Shown here: piece after piece, positions 1 to 9,610 of the stretch
Layout of the letters: every line of letters starts with the position of its first letter
Numbering within the stretch: the stretch's first letter is position 1
NCBI RefSeq assembly: GCF_001921745.1
Contig: NZ_MRYA01000003.1
Span: forward strand, 372,001 to 436,000
Reading direction: 5' to 3'
DNA: 64,000 nt
Source: Psychrobacter sp. Cmf 22.2
Lineage (GTDB): Bacteria; Pseudomonadota; Gammaproteobacteria; Pseudomonadales; Moraxellaceae
Translations under genes and position numbers: made by a program
The notes under the pieces: model-generated
Database searches by the model: none
What the model saw: the letters and a program-made list of their open reading frames with translations, nothing else
What the model was told of the DNA's origin: nothing

Positions 1-379
1 TGATGCTGAAGTCGAAACGTTGGGTAAAGCCATTGAGTCACACCCAGCATTCCCAGAGCATGTGAATGTAGGCTTTATGCAGGTTATGAATCAGCGTCAT
101 ATACGTTTGCGTGTTTATGAACGCGGCGTCGGTGAGACTCAAGCGTGCGGTACAGGCGCTTGTGCGGCAGTAGCCGTTGGTGTGCGTGAGGGCTGGCTTG
201 ACGAAGGCGAAGAAATACGGGCGCAGCTATATGGCGGTAGTATGATTATCCAGTGGCAACCAGGCTATTCAGTCATGATGACAGGCCCAACTGCCTTTGT
301 TTATGAAGGTGTATTTAGCCCAGATGGTTTAATGGCGCAAGCAGGAATCAAACCCAACCCAGTCAACTCATCAAACTGA
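1..379 (+). CDS. dapF: Diaminopimelate epimerase, C-terminal part (5' end outside window)
   Basis: The reading frame is open from the first bases, so the gene starts upstream of the window. DapF converts LL- to meso-diaminopimelate for lysine and peptidoglycan synthesis in the cytoplasm. The visible part has the DapF signature around VNVGFMQV and the second catalytic cysteine in ACGTGACAA, where the enzyme uses a cysteine pair as acid/base. Only about 125 residues remain here, roughly the C-terminal domain. xerC follows after 37 bp in the same direction, the dapF-xerC order common in gammaproteobacteria, so the two are probably co-transcribed. Confidence 0.95.
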   Translation, partial: DAEVETLGKAIESHPAFPEHVNVGFMQVMNQRHIRLRVYERGVGETQACGTGACAAVAVGVREGWLDEGEEIRAQLYGGSMIIQWQPGYSVMMTGPTAFVYEGVFSPDGLMAQAGIKPNPVNSSN

Positions 380-416
380 GTCAACTACTTGGTATTTGAG
401 GCATTAAGGACACTTT

Positions 417-1403
417 ATGTCTATTAAAGATGACTATATCTATATGCCTGCTGAATCTATAGAAATAGATAAGACGCTACGTGAGCTGTTGTCACCAGTG
501 CATCGCTGGCTAAACACTTTGGCGGTGCGCAATCACTCCGTGCATACCTTAAAGTCTTATTTTGCTGGACTCAATCAACTCGCGTTGTTTTTACGTGGTA
601 AGCAGCTGAGCTGGACGCGCTGTGATAAACGCACACTTGCGCAGCATATCAGTCAACGCTTGGATGAAGATAAGCTGGCACTGGCAAGTGTCCAACAAGA
701 GCTGTCAGCTATTCGCCATTTTTATGGCTGGATGATTGAAGAGGGGTTGGCACGTATCAATCCCACTACTGGCTATCAGCTAAAACGCAGCGCTAGACCA
801 TTGCCTTCTATCGCTGATGTGGATTTGTTGACCCAATTGCTCGATCAAGAGATACCTGATACACCTGAGCAAGCCCGCTTATGGCTACGTGATAAAGCAA
901 TGTTTGAGCTACTGTATAGTAGTGGTCTGCGGGTGGGGGAGTTGGTGGCGCTTGATGTCACTGACGTAGATTTGTCCGATTTGCGGGTGCGGGTCACGGG
1001 TAAAGGCAATAAGACCCGTCTCGTACCATTAGGCAGGAAGGCTGCCGCTGCCATCAATCGCTATTTACCGCATCGTAATTTATGGGTAGAGCAGCAGGAC
1101 AACGCTTTATTTATCAGTGAAAAGCTTGGCACCCGATTGTCAACGCGCGCTGTGCAGCAGCGTCTCAAAGTAGCAGCAACGCGAGCGGGTATTGCACAAA
1201 ACCTATATCCGCATCTACTGCGCCATTGTTTTGCTTCACACATGCTCTCAGGTAGTGGCGACTTGCGGGCTGTCCAAGAGATGCTAGGACATAGTGACAT
1301 CAGTACCACGCAGATCTATACTCATGTAGATTTTGCCAAGCTGACCCAAGTCTATGACCGCGCTCATCCACGTGCGACGCATACGCAAAACGAGAAAGAC
1401 TAG
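417..1403 (+). CDS. xerC: Tyrosine recombinase XerC
   Basis: A 328-residue site-specific tyrosine recombinase that with XerD resolves chromosome dimers at dif. The N-terminal SAM-like DNA-binding domain spans about residues 20-120 and the catalytic domain follows. Catalytic residues are visible: R172 in SGLRVGEL, K196 in TGKGNK, H266 and R269 in PHLLRH, H292 in LGHSD and the nucleophile Y301 in QIYTHVD. The ATG is preceded by a good ribosome-binding site (AAGGA). Its place right after dapF favours XerC over XerD. It is about 20-30 residues longer at the N terminus than the E. coli protein. Confidence 0.95.
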   Translation: MSIKDDYIYMPAESIEIDKTLRELLSPVHRWLNTLAVRNHSVHTLKSYFAGLNQLALFLRGKQLSWTRCDKRTLAQHISQRLDEDKLALASVQQELSAIRHFYGWMIEEGLARINPTTGYQLKRSARPLPSIADVDLLTQLLDQEIPDTPEQARLWLRDKAMFELLYSSGLRVGELVALDVTDVDLSDLRVRVTGKGNKTRLVPLGRKAAAAINRYLPHRNLWVEQQDNALFISEKLGTRLSTRAVQQRLKVAATRAGIAQNLYPHLLRHCFASHMLSGSGDLRAVQEMLGHSDISTTQIYTHVDFAKLTQVYDRAHPRATHTQNEKD

Positions 1404-1462
1404 ATTGACATAAAACCAGACCATATAATGAGACGACACATGCTGAGCTTAACAGCGCTGAA

Positions 1463-2353
1463 TCATGCTAAGCGATGACACTGAAAAATAGGCATCTTTT
1501 GTCGTCCCTGCTCTTGAGCACGTTTGTCTAAGTCAGCGAACACCAACGCATAGTTTTTGTCTTCGGTTTGATTATCTAGATGGCTGTTGTCATAACAGTC
1601 TTTGACAGTACCATTAAAATCAGTAATGGCGGTATGTCCCCACGTCTGACGAATGTTACCATTTTTGTACGCATGATCACCGCCTTGCGCCGCCCCAATC
1701 ACCATACATTGACTGTCTAAGGCACGAGCTTGCAAGAGCAGCGACCAGTGCGCTTGTCCTGTCAAATAAGTAAAAGCAGAGGGCGCGCTTAATAAGTCGG
1801 CTCCAGCTTGACGTAGACGCTGAGCTAAGGCTGGGAAGCGCAAATCAAAACATACCATCATTCCAAGTTGATAGACTGAGTCGTTTGCTTCAACTGGCGC
1901 CACGACTGTCTGCATGCCAGGCTCAAACGTTGCCGCTTCGTTGTAGCTGCCTTGTTTATCAGCCACCGTTGCAGTAAATAGATGAATCTTGTCATAGCGT
2001 GCGACCTGCGTTCCATCAGGACCAAACAGCTGGCTGACTTGGCGTAGACGCCCATCGGGTACGACGACTCCATCTGGTCGATAAGAACACGGTAGCGACC
2101 CTACCAATAAATAAACGCGGTTGGTACGGGCATAGTCCGCTAGGGTAGCTGAGAGAGACTCAAAACGCTCAGCAGTTGCAAACTGCCGTCCCATACTACA
2201 GCAGTTCTCAGGCAGCACTACAAGCTGCGCGCCTTGAGCACAAGCTTCCTCAATAGCAGATTTTATAGTCGCTAGGTTTGTATCGATGTCTTGTTGGCTA
2301 TTCATTTGTACCGCAGCGACCGTAAGTTTATGATTATGCAAGTGGTTATTCAT
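1463..2353 (-). CDS. Carbon-nitrogen hydrolase (Nit family, probable deaminated-glutathione amidase)
   Basis: A 296-residue nitrilase-superfamily amidohydrolase. The Glu-Lys-Cys triad is visible: E49 in VVLPEN, K122 in YDKIHLF and C168 in MMVCFDLRFP. The length and the DLRFP motif fit the Nit1/Nit2 branch, whose known activity is hydrolysis of deaminated glutathione or omega-amides; the exact substrate cannot be read from the sequence. The gene is convergent with xerC (60 bp apart) and divergent from rpoN. Family call is sure, substrate is inferred. Confidence 0.88.
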   Translation of the reverse strand: MNNHLHNHKLTVAAVQMNSQQDIDTNLATIKSAIEEACAQGAQLVVLPENCCSMGRQFATAERFESLSATLADYARTNRVYLLVGSLPCSYRPDGVVVPDGRLRQVSQLFGPDGTQVARYDKIHLFTATVADKQGSYNEAATFEPGMQTVVAPVEANDSVYQLGMMVCFDLRFPALAQRLRQAGADLLSAPSAFTYLTGQAHWSLLLQARALDSQCMVIGAAQGGDHAYKNGNIRQTWGHTAITDFNGTVKDCYDNSHLDNQTEDKNYALVFADLDKRAQEQGRQKMPIFQCHRLA

Positions 2354-2670
2354 GTATTTATTCTCAGTTATTGTTTTAAGATATAAATTATCATAGCAAA
2401 ATTAGGGTAAATAATGCTATCGTCATTGTTCAGGACAGTTGTACTGCCGAACATGAACAGCTTGAAAATGGTTTAACACGCCTAATCTCATTTAAGCTAC
2501 GATTAAGTATTGGTACTCGTTTTGCCTGCTATTTTTATTTTTGCAAATGGTATAAGCTTATAAAAATGCATACGCTTAAAAATATGAGCCGTTATTTATG
2601 ATTGGTCGTTATCCATGAGCCGTAAATATATATGATTAAAGTAATAATATCGGAGTGTAATACATAAGCT
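2354..2670. other. Intergenic region between nit-type gene and rpoN
   Basis: A 317-bp AT-rich divergent promoter region. I see no ORF, RNA gene or clear operator in it, and no promoter elements good enough to call. The rpoN end contains a plausible ribosome-binding site (CGGAGTG) about 15 nt before the start. Confidence 0.5.
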
Positions 2671-4365
2671 ATGAGTATGTCGTTTGGATTGGCGACCACG
2701 CTATCTACCTCCCAAAAGCTAACCCCGCAAATGCAGCAAGCCATCAAATTGTTGCAGCTCTCTAGCCTTGAGCTTGCACAAGAGGTTCAAGCGAAGCTAG
2801 ATAGCAATCCATTACTTGAGCGCATCGAGGAAGATGAGTACGAGTATGACGACAGTGGTGATACGGCAGCAGATGCGTTAGATGACTCTCTAACACTTGA
2901 GATGTGGAATGACAATAGCGAGGTAGGTCTATCGACTGACATGTCTGACTCATCGGATGGTAATGATGATTTTGAATATGGTGCTACTGAGTATGACGAC
3001 ACTTTTAGTGATAGCTTAGACAAACTGCAACAGGCAAACATTGATGGCAGTGCTATGGACAACACTGATGCAGACAATACGTACTCAAATAGCGATTATC
3101 AGAGCACGGATAGCGATGAAAGCTACGGTAACTATGATATCGGAAGCTTTAGTGGGAGTAGCGCCGCAGCGAGCACAGATTACGACGAGCTTGATGATTA
3201 TCAAGGAAGTACGAGTGCTAGTATTCAAGATTATGTACGTTGGCAGCTGAATTTTAAACATCTCTCAGATTCAGATATGCTAATAGCAGAGTATCTGGTA
3301 GATTCGATGGATGATATGGGCTTTGTGCAGTTGGATATTGACGAGCTGTTCAAAAGTTTCGATACAATGGCAAGCTTTTATCAATGGGATGAGCAGATTG
3401 AGCGTGACGAGATAGAAGTGGTGCTGCATATTATTCAATCTTGTGACCCGCTTGGCGTAGGCGCGCGCAATCTAAGTGAATGCCTTGCGATTCAATTGAA
3501 CAAGCTTGATCCTAATACGGAACATTTAGCGCATGCTCAGGCGCTGCTATCTGCTAGTGATTATTTGGTTAGTAACAATATCAAAGCACTGACTGAGACT
3601 ACAGGTTTGTTACCTGCGCATATTACCCCTGCCATTAATTTATTGCGTACATTGAACCCCGCACCAGGATTGTCCTTTCAAAACACGCAGCCCGACTATA
3701 CTCAACCACCTGCCAGCTACGATATTCCGGATGTGTTGGTGACCCCGTTACGTCAACCGTCCAATAGCGAAGCAAAAGAGGGCGGCTGGCACGTGCGTCT
3801 AAATCCAGCCACATTACCGAAACTACGGATTAACCAAGAGTACGCAAGTTTGGTTAAGCGCGGTGATGACAGTCCTGACAATCAATATTTACGCGAAAAC
3901 CTCACAGATGCACGACTGTTTATTCGTAGTATCGAGGAGCGCAATCAAAACTTGTTAAAGGTCGCCACTAGTATCGTACGCCGTCAAGACGAGTTTTTGC
4001 AACATGGTGCCACAGCGATGCAGCCGCTGATTCTAAAAGATGTAGCAGAAGAAGTAGAACTGCATGAATCTACCATCTCGCGTCTGACCACTAGCAAGAC
4101 AATTTTAACCCCTCAAGGTCTATTTTCTCTCAAACACTTCTTTTCATCCCACGTTAGTAGTAATGATGGGGACATCTCGTCCACCGCCATCAGCGCCATG
4201 ATCAAACAGCTTATAAGGGATGAAAATCCCAAAAAGCCCTTATCCGATAGCCGTATCCAAACTCAGCTACTTACTGACGGTATAGATATCGCACGACGTA
4301 CAGTGGCCAAATACCGAGAAGCAATGAATATCAGCTCTTCTACGCAGCGCAAACAAAAGTATTAA
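2671..4365 (+). CDS. rpoN: RNA polymerase sigma-54 factor RpoN
   Basis: A 564-residue sigma-54. Region I is at the N terminus (the glutamine-rich stretch LTPQMQQAIKLLQLSSLEL), the core-binding domain is central, an HTH lies near residues 450-475, and the RpoN box ARRTVAKYREAM is near the C terminus. Sigma-54 directs RNA polymerase to -24/-12 promoters that need an AAA activator such as PilR. Region II, about residues 50-190, is unusually long and very rich in Asp, Glu, Ser and Tyr, making the protein some 70-80 residues longer than typical relatives. lptB, often upstream of rpoN, is absent here; hpf follows after about 410 bp. Confidence 0.96.
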   Translation: MSMSFGLATTLSTSQKLTPQMQQAIKLLQLSSLELAQEVQAKLDSNPLLERIEEDEYEYDDSGDTAADALDDSLTLEMWNDNSEVGLSTDMSDSSDGNDDFEYGATEYDDTFSDSLDKLQQANIDGSAMDNTDADNTYSNSDYQSTDSDESYGNYDIGSFSGSSAAASTDYDELDDYQGSTSASIQDYVRWQLNFKHLSDSDMLIAEYLVDSMDDMGFVQLDIDELFKSFDTMASFYQWDEQIERDEIEVVLHIIQSCDPLGVGARNLSECLAIQLNKLDPNTEHLAHAQALLSASDYLVSNNIKALTETTGLLPAHITPAINLLRTLNPAPGLSFQNTQPDYTQPPASYDIPDVLVTPLRQPSNSEAKEGGWHVRLNPATLPKLRINQEYASLVKRGDDSPDNQYLRENLTDARLFIRSIEERNQNLLKVATSIVRRQDEFLQHGATAMQPLILKDVAEEVELHESTISRLTTSKTILTPQGLFSLKHFFSSHVSSNDGDISSTAISAMIKQLIRDENPKKPLSDSRIQTQLLTDGIDIARRTVAKYREAMNISSSTQRKQKY

Positions 4366-4775
4366 AAATTGCCTATTTTGTAAAAAGTACTTCAACTATA
4401 AAAATTAGATAATACTAAATAAAAGATTTAGCGTTTTGGTAGAGGCTGACATCTATTAGAAAGATTGCTTTATACAACGTCATAAATAAAAAATAAAAAT
4501 TCCTGATTATATAGAATTGTGAAAATAACAAAAGACCTGGTTACGTTTAGTTACAATATAGCGTATTGCTACTTATGTGCTTTCATGACAAATTAGAGGC
4601 ATATCAATAATAAATTTGCAGCAGTTGATCTATATTATGAGTAGGTGGTTATTAGAGGATTTACCACAGAATGAATATACGATGACTCTACTACTGTTAT
4701 TGATAAGGCAAGGTGGTATAGGCCGGAGTGCCAAACCATCTGTTGACTATGAGTAATAAATATAAGGATCAGCAT
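4366..4775. other. Intergenic region rpoN-hpf
   Basis: About 410 bp of AT-rich sequence with no convincing ORF. The length suggests that hpf has its own promoter rather than relying only on rpoN read-through. I see no terminator hairpin after rpoN and nothing else to annotate. Confidence 0.45.
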
Positions 4776-5156
4776 ATGAACGTTTCTATCAGTGGTCACC
4801 ATATCAGCGTAACCGAGGCAATGAACACAGCTGTACGTGAAAAGCTTGAAAAAGTAGAGCGTCACTTTGACCAGATTCAAAGTATCCAAGTGATATTATC
4901 ATTAGATAATAGTGGAGCAAATGACGGAGGCAAAAAAAGCCATAAAGCTGAAGCGATCATGCGAGTCTCAGGTCAAGAAATGTTCGTCCAAGCGTGTGAA
5001 GATGATATGTATAAAGCCATTAACGAGATGGCAGACAAGCTTGATAGACAAGTGCGCAAATACAAAACTCGTCAAGAGCGTAAAAAGGTCCGCGGTGCAG
5101 GACGTGAAGGGCGCTATGAAGAAGTATTGGGAGCTGAAGCGGCTCCAGCGACTTAA
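4776..5156 (+). CDS. hpf: Ribosome hibernation-promoting factor (short HPF/RaiA family)
   Basis: A 126-residue protein of the HPF/YfiA family that binds the 30S decoding region and inactivates ribosomes in slow growth. The start is placed at the ATG of MNVSISGHH, which has the ribosome-binding site AAGGAT 6 nt upstream; an in-frame ATG 48 bp earlier has no such site. Family features are the MNVSISGHHISVT opening and the basic region DRQVRKYKTRQERKK. It lacks the long C-terminal domain of long HPF. The rpoN-hpf order is conserved in proteobacteria. Confidence 0.93.
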   Translation: MNVSISGHHISVTEAMNTAVREKLEKVERHFDQIQSIQVILSLDNSGANDGGKKSHKAEAIMRVSGQEMFVQACEDDMYKAINEMADKLDRQVRKYKTRQERKKVRGAGREGRYEEVLGAEAAPAT

Positions 5157-5228
5157 CGACAGCATTAGTCAGTTAATAAAAATCAGGCAATAAAGCCCTA
5201 ATAAATACAATAAAAACTTAATAAAAAA

Positions 5229-5264
5229 GGGCCTCAACACATCTTATGTTGAGGTCTTTTTATA
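5229..5264 (+). terminator. Rho-independent terminator after hpf
   Basis: The stem CCTCAACA (5232-5239) pairs with TGTTGAGG (5247-5254) around a 7-nt loop. It is followed by CTTTTT and preceded by an A-rich run, so it may also serve the opposite strand and thiS. Confidence 0.85.
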
Positions 5265-5297
5265 TGTTATTGGTTCAATACAAAAGACGGATAAAAT

Positions 5298-5498
5298 CTA
5301 ACCACCACCGACTGCTTGTACGACTTCTATATTCATACCTTCGACGATACGTAGCTGTGCAAGCTCGCTTTTGGGGACGAGCTCACCATCAACTTCGACC
5401 GCATAGCGACCACTGCTAAGTCCCAATTCATTAACAACTAACTGGACAGTTTGATGAGTGGTCTGTAAAGTTCTTCCATTAACATGAATAGTACTCAT
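5298..5498 (-). CDS. thiS: Sulfur carrier protein ThiS
   Basis: A 66-residue ubiquitin-fold sulfur carrier for the thiazole moiety of thiamine. It ends in the expected Gly-Gly tail (AVGGG), which is adenylated by ThiF and converted to a thiocarboxylate. The start is set at MSTIHVNGRTL; a longer frame begins 54 bp earlier, but the extra residues have no counterpart in the family. Its partner thiG lies about 26 kb away rather than next to it. Confidence 0.9.
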   Translation of the reverse strand: MSTIHVNGRTLQTTHQTVQLVVNELGLSSGRYAVEVDGELVPKSELAQLRIVEGMNIEVVQAVGGG

Positions 5499-5582
5499 AA
5501 TATTTGTTCCCTCAAAACAATGATTCAACTCAATAGCTATTTGATTGGTCATATTAGGACTATGACGTTTTACATTTTAACG

Positions 5583-5948
5583 TTATCTACTCATTTTAAA
5601 TGCAGTGACAGCAAGCCACAGCCATCCCGCTATTAATAAGATACCACCCACAGGTGTTATGGCTCCAAACCAACGCGGTGCGCCTAGAGTCATCGCAAAT
5701 AAGCTACCAGCAAATATAACAATACCAATCTGTAGTAGCCAAGCACTAACATGAGTAGCATAACCTAGGCGAATCAAGAGTCCAACGACCAATAACCCAA
5801 GTGCATGAATAAATAGATACAGCGTTGCCGTATGCCACCACTCAAGCTGCTGAGCATCGACCATACTTTTGATAGCGTGTGCTCCAAACGCGCCTAGACC
5901 AACAGCGATAGCGAGATTTATCGCTGCAACACTTATCCAATTCAACAT
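5583..5948 (-). CDS. DUF423 family membrane protein (YgdD-like)
   Basis: A 121-residue, very hydrophobic protein with about four membrane segments. The N-terminal LAIAVGLGAFGAHAIK and the later GSLFAMTLG with PVGGILLIAGWL are hallmarks of the DUF423 family. The molecular role of this family is not established. It lies between rpoH and thiS on the same strand, with gaps of 48 and 84 bp, and so may be co-transcribed with rpoH. Confidence 0.88.
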   Translation of the reverse strand: MLNWISVAAINLAIAVGLGAFGAHAIKSMVDAQQLEWWHTATLYLFIHALGLLVVGLLIRLGYATHVSAWLLQIGIVIFAGSLFAMTLGAPRWFGAITPVGGILLIAGWLWLAVTAFKMSR

Positions 5949-5996
5949 ACGACCACGCTTATTATAAGTAATACAGTTAGACTGATATCTGACTAT

Positions 5997-7025
5997 TTAT
6001 TGAATGTCATCAGGTAAAATGACACTCTCAATAGTCATCGCATCACGAATTTTGTCCATGGCATTTTTTTCGATCTGGCGTACCCGTTCTGCTGAGATAG
6101 AGTAGACGGCAGCCAGCTCATGCAAAGTAGACTTCTGCTCTGTCAGCCAACGCTGTTCAACAATATCACGCGAGCGATCATCTAAGGTATCCATCGCTGC
6201 TATCAATGCTGATGAGTTACTCTCTTCCCAATCAGACTCTTCTATCATCTCAGCAGGATCAATACCGTCTTCTAAAAACAACTGCGGTGCATAGCGTCCA
6301 TCATCATCGTCACTTGATTGCGTCTCAAACGATGCGTCGTATGACGTCAGACGCGACTCCATCTCTAGCACTTGCTTACGTGTGACATTCAAATCCTTTG
6401 CGATAGCATCTGCTTCTTCTAATGTCAGCTGATTATTGGTCTTTTTGAGACTACGTAAATTAAAGAATAACTTACGATGTGCCTTAGTAGTGGCAACTTT
6501 CACAATGCGCCAGTTACGAATCACAAATTCATGAATTTCAGCTTTGATCCAATGCACTGCAAAAGACACCAAACGTACACCCTTATTGGGATCAAAACGT
6601 TTGACCGCTTTCATCAATCCTAAATTACCTTCTTGAATCAAATCGGCTTGCGGTAGACCGTACCCTGAATAACTACGAGCAATATGAATGACAAAACGCA
6701 GGTGTGACATGACCAGTAAGCGTGCAGCCTCAACATCGCCTTCATCGTAGTAGCGATGGGCAAGCTCTTGCTCTTGAGTCGGTGTCAAGATAGGGATTTG
6801 ATGGACAGTATTGATATACGCACCCAAATTCACCCCTGGTGCAGACAGATGAGTCGGCATGGCAGGTACTAAATCGCGTGTACTGGTGTCTTCTAGTGCA
6901 CTAGCATCGTAGGGTGGGCGCTGCGCTGCAGCATTCAGCGCCGCTTCACGTGCAGCATTTTTTTCAGTACCAGCACTGTCTTGCGTCTTTTTTGTTGTGG
7001 AAGATTCAGTAGATGGAGTAGTCAT
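5997..7025 (-). CDS. rpoH: RNA polymerase sigma-32 (heat-shock) factor RpoH
   Basis: A 342-residue group 3 sigma factor. Region 2 is seen in DLIQEGNLGLMKAVKRFDP, and the RpoH box appears as AHRKLFFNLR, which separates RpoH from RpoD and RpoS. Region 4 HTH lies near the C terminus (SAERVRQIEKNAM). The start at MTTPSTES is preferred over a codon 30 bp upstream because AAGGTC lies just before it. The N terminus carries an extra Thr/Ala-rich stretch of about 40 residues before the conserved core. It drives chaperone and protease genes. Confidence 0.95.
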   Translation of the reverse strand: MTTPSTESSTTKKTQDSAGTEKNAAREAALNAAAQRPPYDASALEDTSTRDLVPAMPTHLSAPGVNLGAYINTVHQIPILTPTQEQELAHRYYDEGDVEAARLLVMSHLRFVIHIARSYSGYGLPQADLIQEGNLGLMKAVKRFDPNKGVRLVSFAVHWIKAEIHEFVIRNWRIVKVATTKAHRKLFFNLRSLKKTNNQLTLEEADAIAKDLNVTRKQVLEMESRLTSYDASFETQSSDDDDGRYAPQLFLEDGIDPAEMIEESDWEESNSSALIAAMDTLDDRSRDIVEQRWLTEQKSTLHELAAVYSISAERVRQIEKNAMDKIRDAMTIESVILPDDIQ

Positions 7026-7119
7026 ATTCTTGACCTTGATTAAATAGGTAAGCAAATATTAAACGAGCAAATATTCAGATAAAAATCTTTATTGTCTTAA
7101 TTGTAAAGGATAGCGACGC

Positions 7120-7590
7120 TTAGTTGCTATCGGTTTTGGTAATGATGAAGTGAAATATTGTATCGGAAGTCTTCGTTAAGGTGCTATCCGTCTCTTGCCC
7201 AGTAGTCGTTTGATTCACAGTTAAAAGCAGCAGCTCGCCATCATTGGTTTGACGCGATTGATGACAAAATGCCGTAATATCTGCTTGAGAGTTGGGATCA
7301 GTTGCCACGACATATAACGACTCACCACTAACGACACTACGTAGTGCGACTTTAGTTTTTAACAGTGGCATGGGACAAGCAAGTCCGCGTCCATCCACCA
7401 TACCTTTTACTTTAATGACAGGCTGCGTATGGTCTAGGGCCTCTGTTGACTCAATATAGTTGATGCAGTAAGTTGGTAATAAACGTAGTAATGACGCAAT
7501 CTTATCCTGCTCGCTATCAGATAATGATTGCTGTAAGCAGACCTGATGAGGTGCGTATATCGTAGTATTCAAATTGCCTTTTGCAGACAT
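7120..7590 (-). CDS. TusA-like sulfurtransferase domain protein
   Basis: A 156-residue protein with a TusA/SirA-like domain over the C-terminal half. The key motif is GRGLACPMPLLKTK with the CPxP cysteine that carries persulfide in TusA. TusA is normally about 80 residues; here roughly 70 extra N-terminal residues of unknown function precede the domain. The start is placed at MSAKGN because AAGGAT precedes it. The gene is 94 bp upstream of rpoH on the same strand. Sulfur transfer for tRNA thiolation or cofactor synthesis is inferred from the family. Confidence 0.8.
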   Translation of the reverse strand: MSAKGNLNTTIYAPHQVCLQQSLSDSEQDKIASLLRLLPTYCINYIESTEALDHTQPVIKVKGMVDGRGLACPMPLLKTKVALRSVVSGESLYVVATDPNSQADITAFCHQSRQTNDGELLLLTVNQTTTGQETDSTLTKTSDTIFHFIITKTDSN

Positions 7591-7798
7591 AGATAAAATC
7601 CTTAGCATCTGAGTCTTGATTAATTAAGCTTTAAAACTCAACGTTTAAAGTCGTTGTAAACTACTACAAAGTAAAACCATTATAATTATGAAACATAGTT
7701 ATGCTAAAACAATGGTTATATTATAACAAACTGTAATAGAGCAAAAGCAGTTGAATATAGTCATCGTTATGATTGACCTATTAAAATTACCCTAAGAA

Positions 7799-9571
7799 TT
7801 GACGATAAGCAGTCAACCTCGTATAGCCAAAAAACGCTATGGCCATCAGCAGCTAATAGAACAGGACATATCTTTGAATTATTCAAATCGTTTTTTAAGC
7901 CTTGAGTCTACAACAGACCAACGTGTAACCGACAAGCCGCTCACTCGATTGTGGGCGTTATCCCAGCTATATAAAAAGCCTACATTGCGACATGCAGGCC
8001 TGCTTATGTTCTCAATGCTAGTTGGCCATCAGAGCTACGCTGCTACTGTTACCCCGCAGCCGACAACACCATTAACGCCATCAGCATTAATGACTGGCTC
8101 AACGTATGGCACTTGGCAAACTGAAAAACCTGATGAGTTACAGCTACCAAATTTGCAAGGTCAGGGCTTAAGCTTCGCTGACCAGTATCAAAATAAACTG
8201 CTGGGTGAATGGTCGCTACAAAATATCAATGGTCGTGCCAAGATGGAGCATGATCCTTGGGTTCAAGAAACCATAAAAGGCATGACATGGCGTCTCAACG
8301 CCCAAGTACGGCAGCAAGCACCTTTGGCCGTGGTCATCATTGATAACCCAAGTATCAACGCTTTTGCCGCGCCAGGGGGCGTTATAGGTATCAATACAGG
8401 GACGATACTAGCGGCCAGCAGCATGGATGAGCTGGCAAGCGTTGTGGCTCATGAAGTGGCCCACATTAGCCAGCGTCATTACGAAAGCGGTGCAGATGAG
8501 CGCAAAAAAGCCATGTTGATGCAGATAGGCGGCATGTTGGCAGCTATTGCTGCCTCAGCAGCTGACGGTGATGCTGGTGCCGCTGTCATGATGGGCAGCC
8601 AAACTGCTGCCATGAATAGTAGCATGGCTTTTAGCCGTAATAATGAGCGCGAGGCTGACCGCGTGGGCATGCAGATTATGACGCAGGCAGGCTATGATCC
8701 ACGAGCAATGCCAAGATTCTTTGCCACAATGAACCAGCGAAACCAGTTAAATCAAGTTGCCAACCGCTTTTTGCCAAGCTTTGTACGCTCACATCCGCTT
8801 AGTAATGAACGTCTAAGCGAGTCACAAAGCCGAGCTCAGCGTTATCCACCCTTATCATTGACCCAGCAGCAGCGTCATCAAGCTTTATTTGACCTGCTTT
8901 ATTGGCGAGTACAGACGACGGGTCAGCATGTCTCAGAGACAGTTTTAACGACTGCTGCCAAAAATAGCGTCGGGGCAAAGCTGGCTTTAGCGCATTGGTA
9001 TGGCGAGCAGCAGCGCTTTGAGGAAGCGAATAAAATAATACAGCAGCTACAGGTATTACCGGCAGCTGAGCAACAAATGCTAGAGCCACTATTATCTATC
9101 ACCCATAGCCAAGTATTGAGTGAACAAAATAATTGGTCAAAGGCAGCAGACGTATTGGCAGAGCAACAGCGCCTGTATCCTGAGCGCCGCGATTTGCGTC
9201 TGTATTTGGCAGAAGCGTTAACCAATAGTAATCAGTCGACCCAAGCACAAGCGCTACTCAAGCCTTTGACCCAGCAGCAGCCAAGTGATCGCTATGCCTG
9301 GCAAAGCCTACAGCTGGCCAATGAAAAACTGGCCAAAACCGCTACATCACCGCAGGTTGCCCGTATCGCTACGATTAATGCGCTGCGTTATCGCAGTCAT
9401 GATCAGCTATGGAATGGCCGTTACGAGTCGGCACTTATCTCACTTACGCAGGCCAAGCAGTTGGCCGAGCAATTACACGCTGGCGCACAGAGCAGCAGTG
9501 CTCGTCCACTATTAGCAAGTATTAAACAAGAAATTAAAAACGTAAAAACCGCCAAAGAATTTAAACCTTAG
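7799..9571 (+). CDS. M48 family metalloprotease with TPR region (BepA-like)
   Basis: A periplasmic zinc metallopeptidase of up to 590 residues. The zinc motif HEVAH is at residues 218-222 with the further glutamate in NNEREADRVG. The C-terminal third is helical and Gln/Leu-rich, like the TPR domain of E. coli BepA (YfgC), which helps assemble or degrade outer-membrane proteins such as LptD. A secretion signal (hydrophobic HAGLLMFSMLVGHQSYA) sits at about residues 64-81, so the TTG at the start of the open frame gives an odd 60-residue extension; translation may begin later. The gene is transcribed away from the TusA-like gene. Confidence 0.85.
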   Translation: MTISSQPRIAKKRYGHQQLIEQDISLNYSNRFLSLESTTDQRVTDKPLTRLWALSQLYKKPTLRHAGLLMFSMLVGHQSYAATVTPQPTTPLTPSALMTGSTYGTWQTEKPDELQLPNLQGQGLSFADQYQNKLLGEWSLQNINGRAKMEHDPWVQETIKGMTWRLNAQVRQQAPLAVVIIDNPSINAFAAPGGVIGINTGTILAASSMDELASVVAHEVAHISQRHYESGADERKKAMLMQIGGMLAAIAASAADGDAGAAVMMGSQTAAMNSSMAFSRNNEREADRVGMQIMTQAGYDPRAMPRFFATMNQRNQLNQVANRFLPSFVRSHPLSNERLSESQSRAQRYPPLSLTQQQRHQALFDLLYWRVQTTGQHVSETVLTTAAKNSVGAKLALAHWYGEQQRFEEANKIIQQLQVLPAAEQQMLEPLLSITHSQVLSEQNNWSKAADVLAEQQRLYPERRDLRLYLAEALTNSNQSTQAQALLKPLTQQQPSDRYAWQSLQLANEKLAKTATSPQVARIATINALRYRSHDQLWNGRYESALISLTQAKQLAEQLHAGAQSSSARPLLASIKQEIKNVKTAKEFKP

Positions 9572-9610
9572 GCGGTTGTTTATATAGCAGCTGTTATGAG
9601 GCAGTAATTG

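Noticed and set aside
3041-3250. ORFs inside rpoN on either strand
   Set aside because: They are shadows of a repetitive Asp/Ser-rich coding stretch with no ribosome-binding sites.
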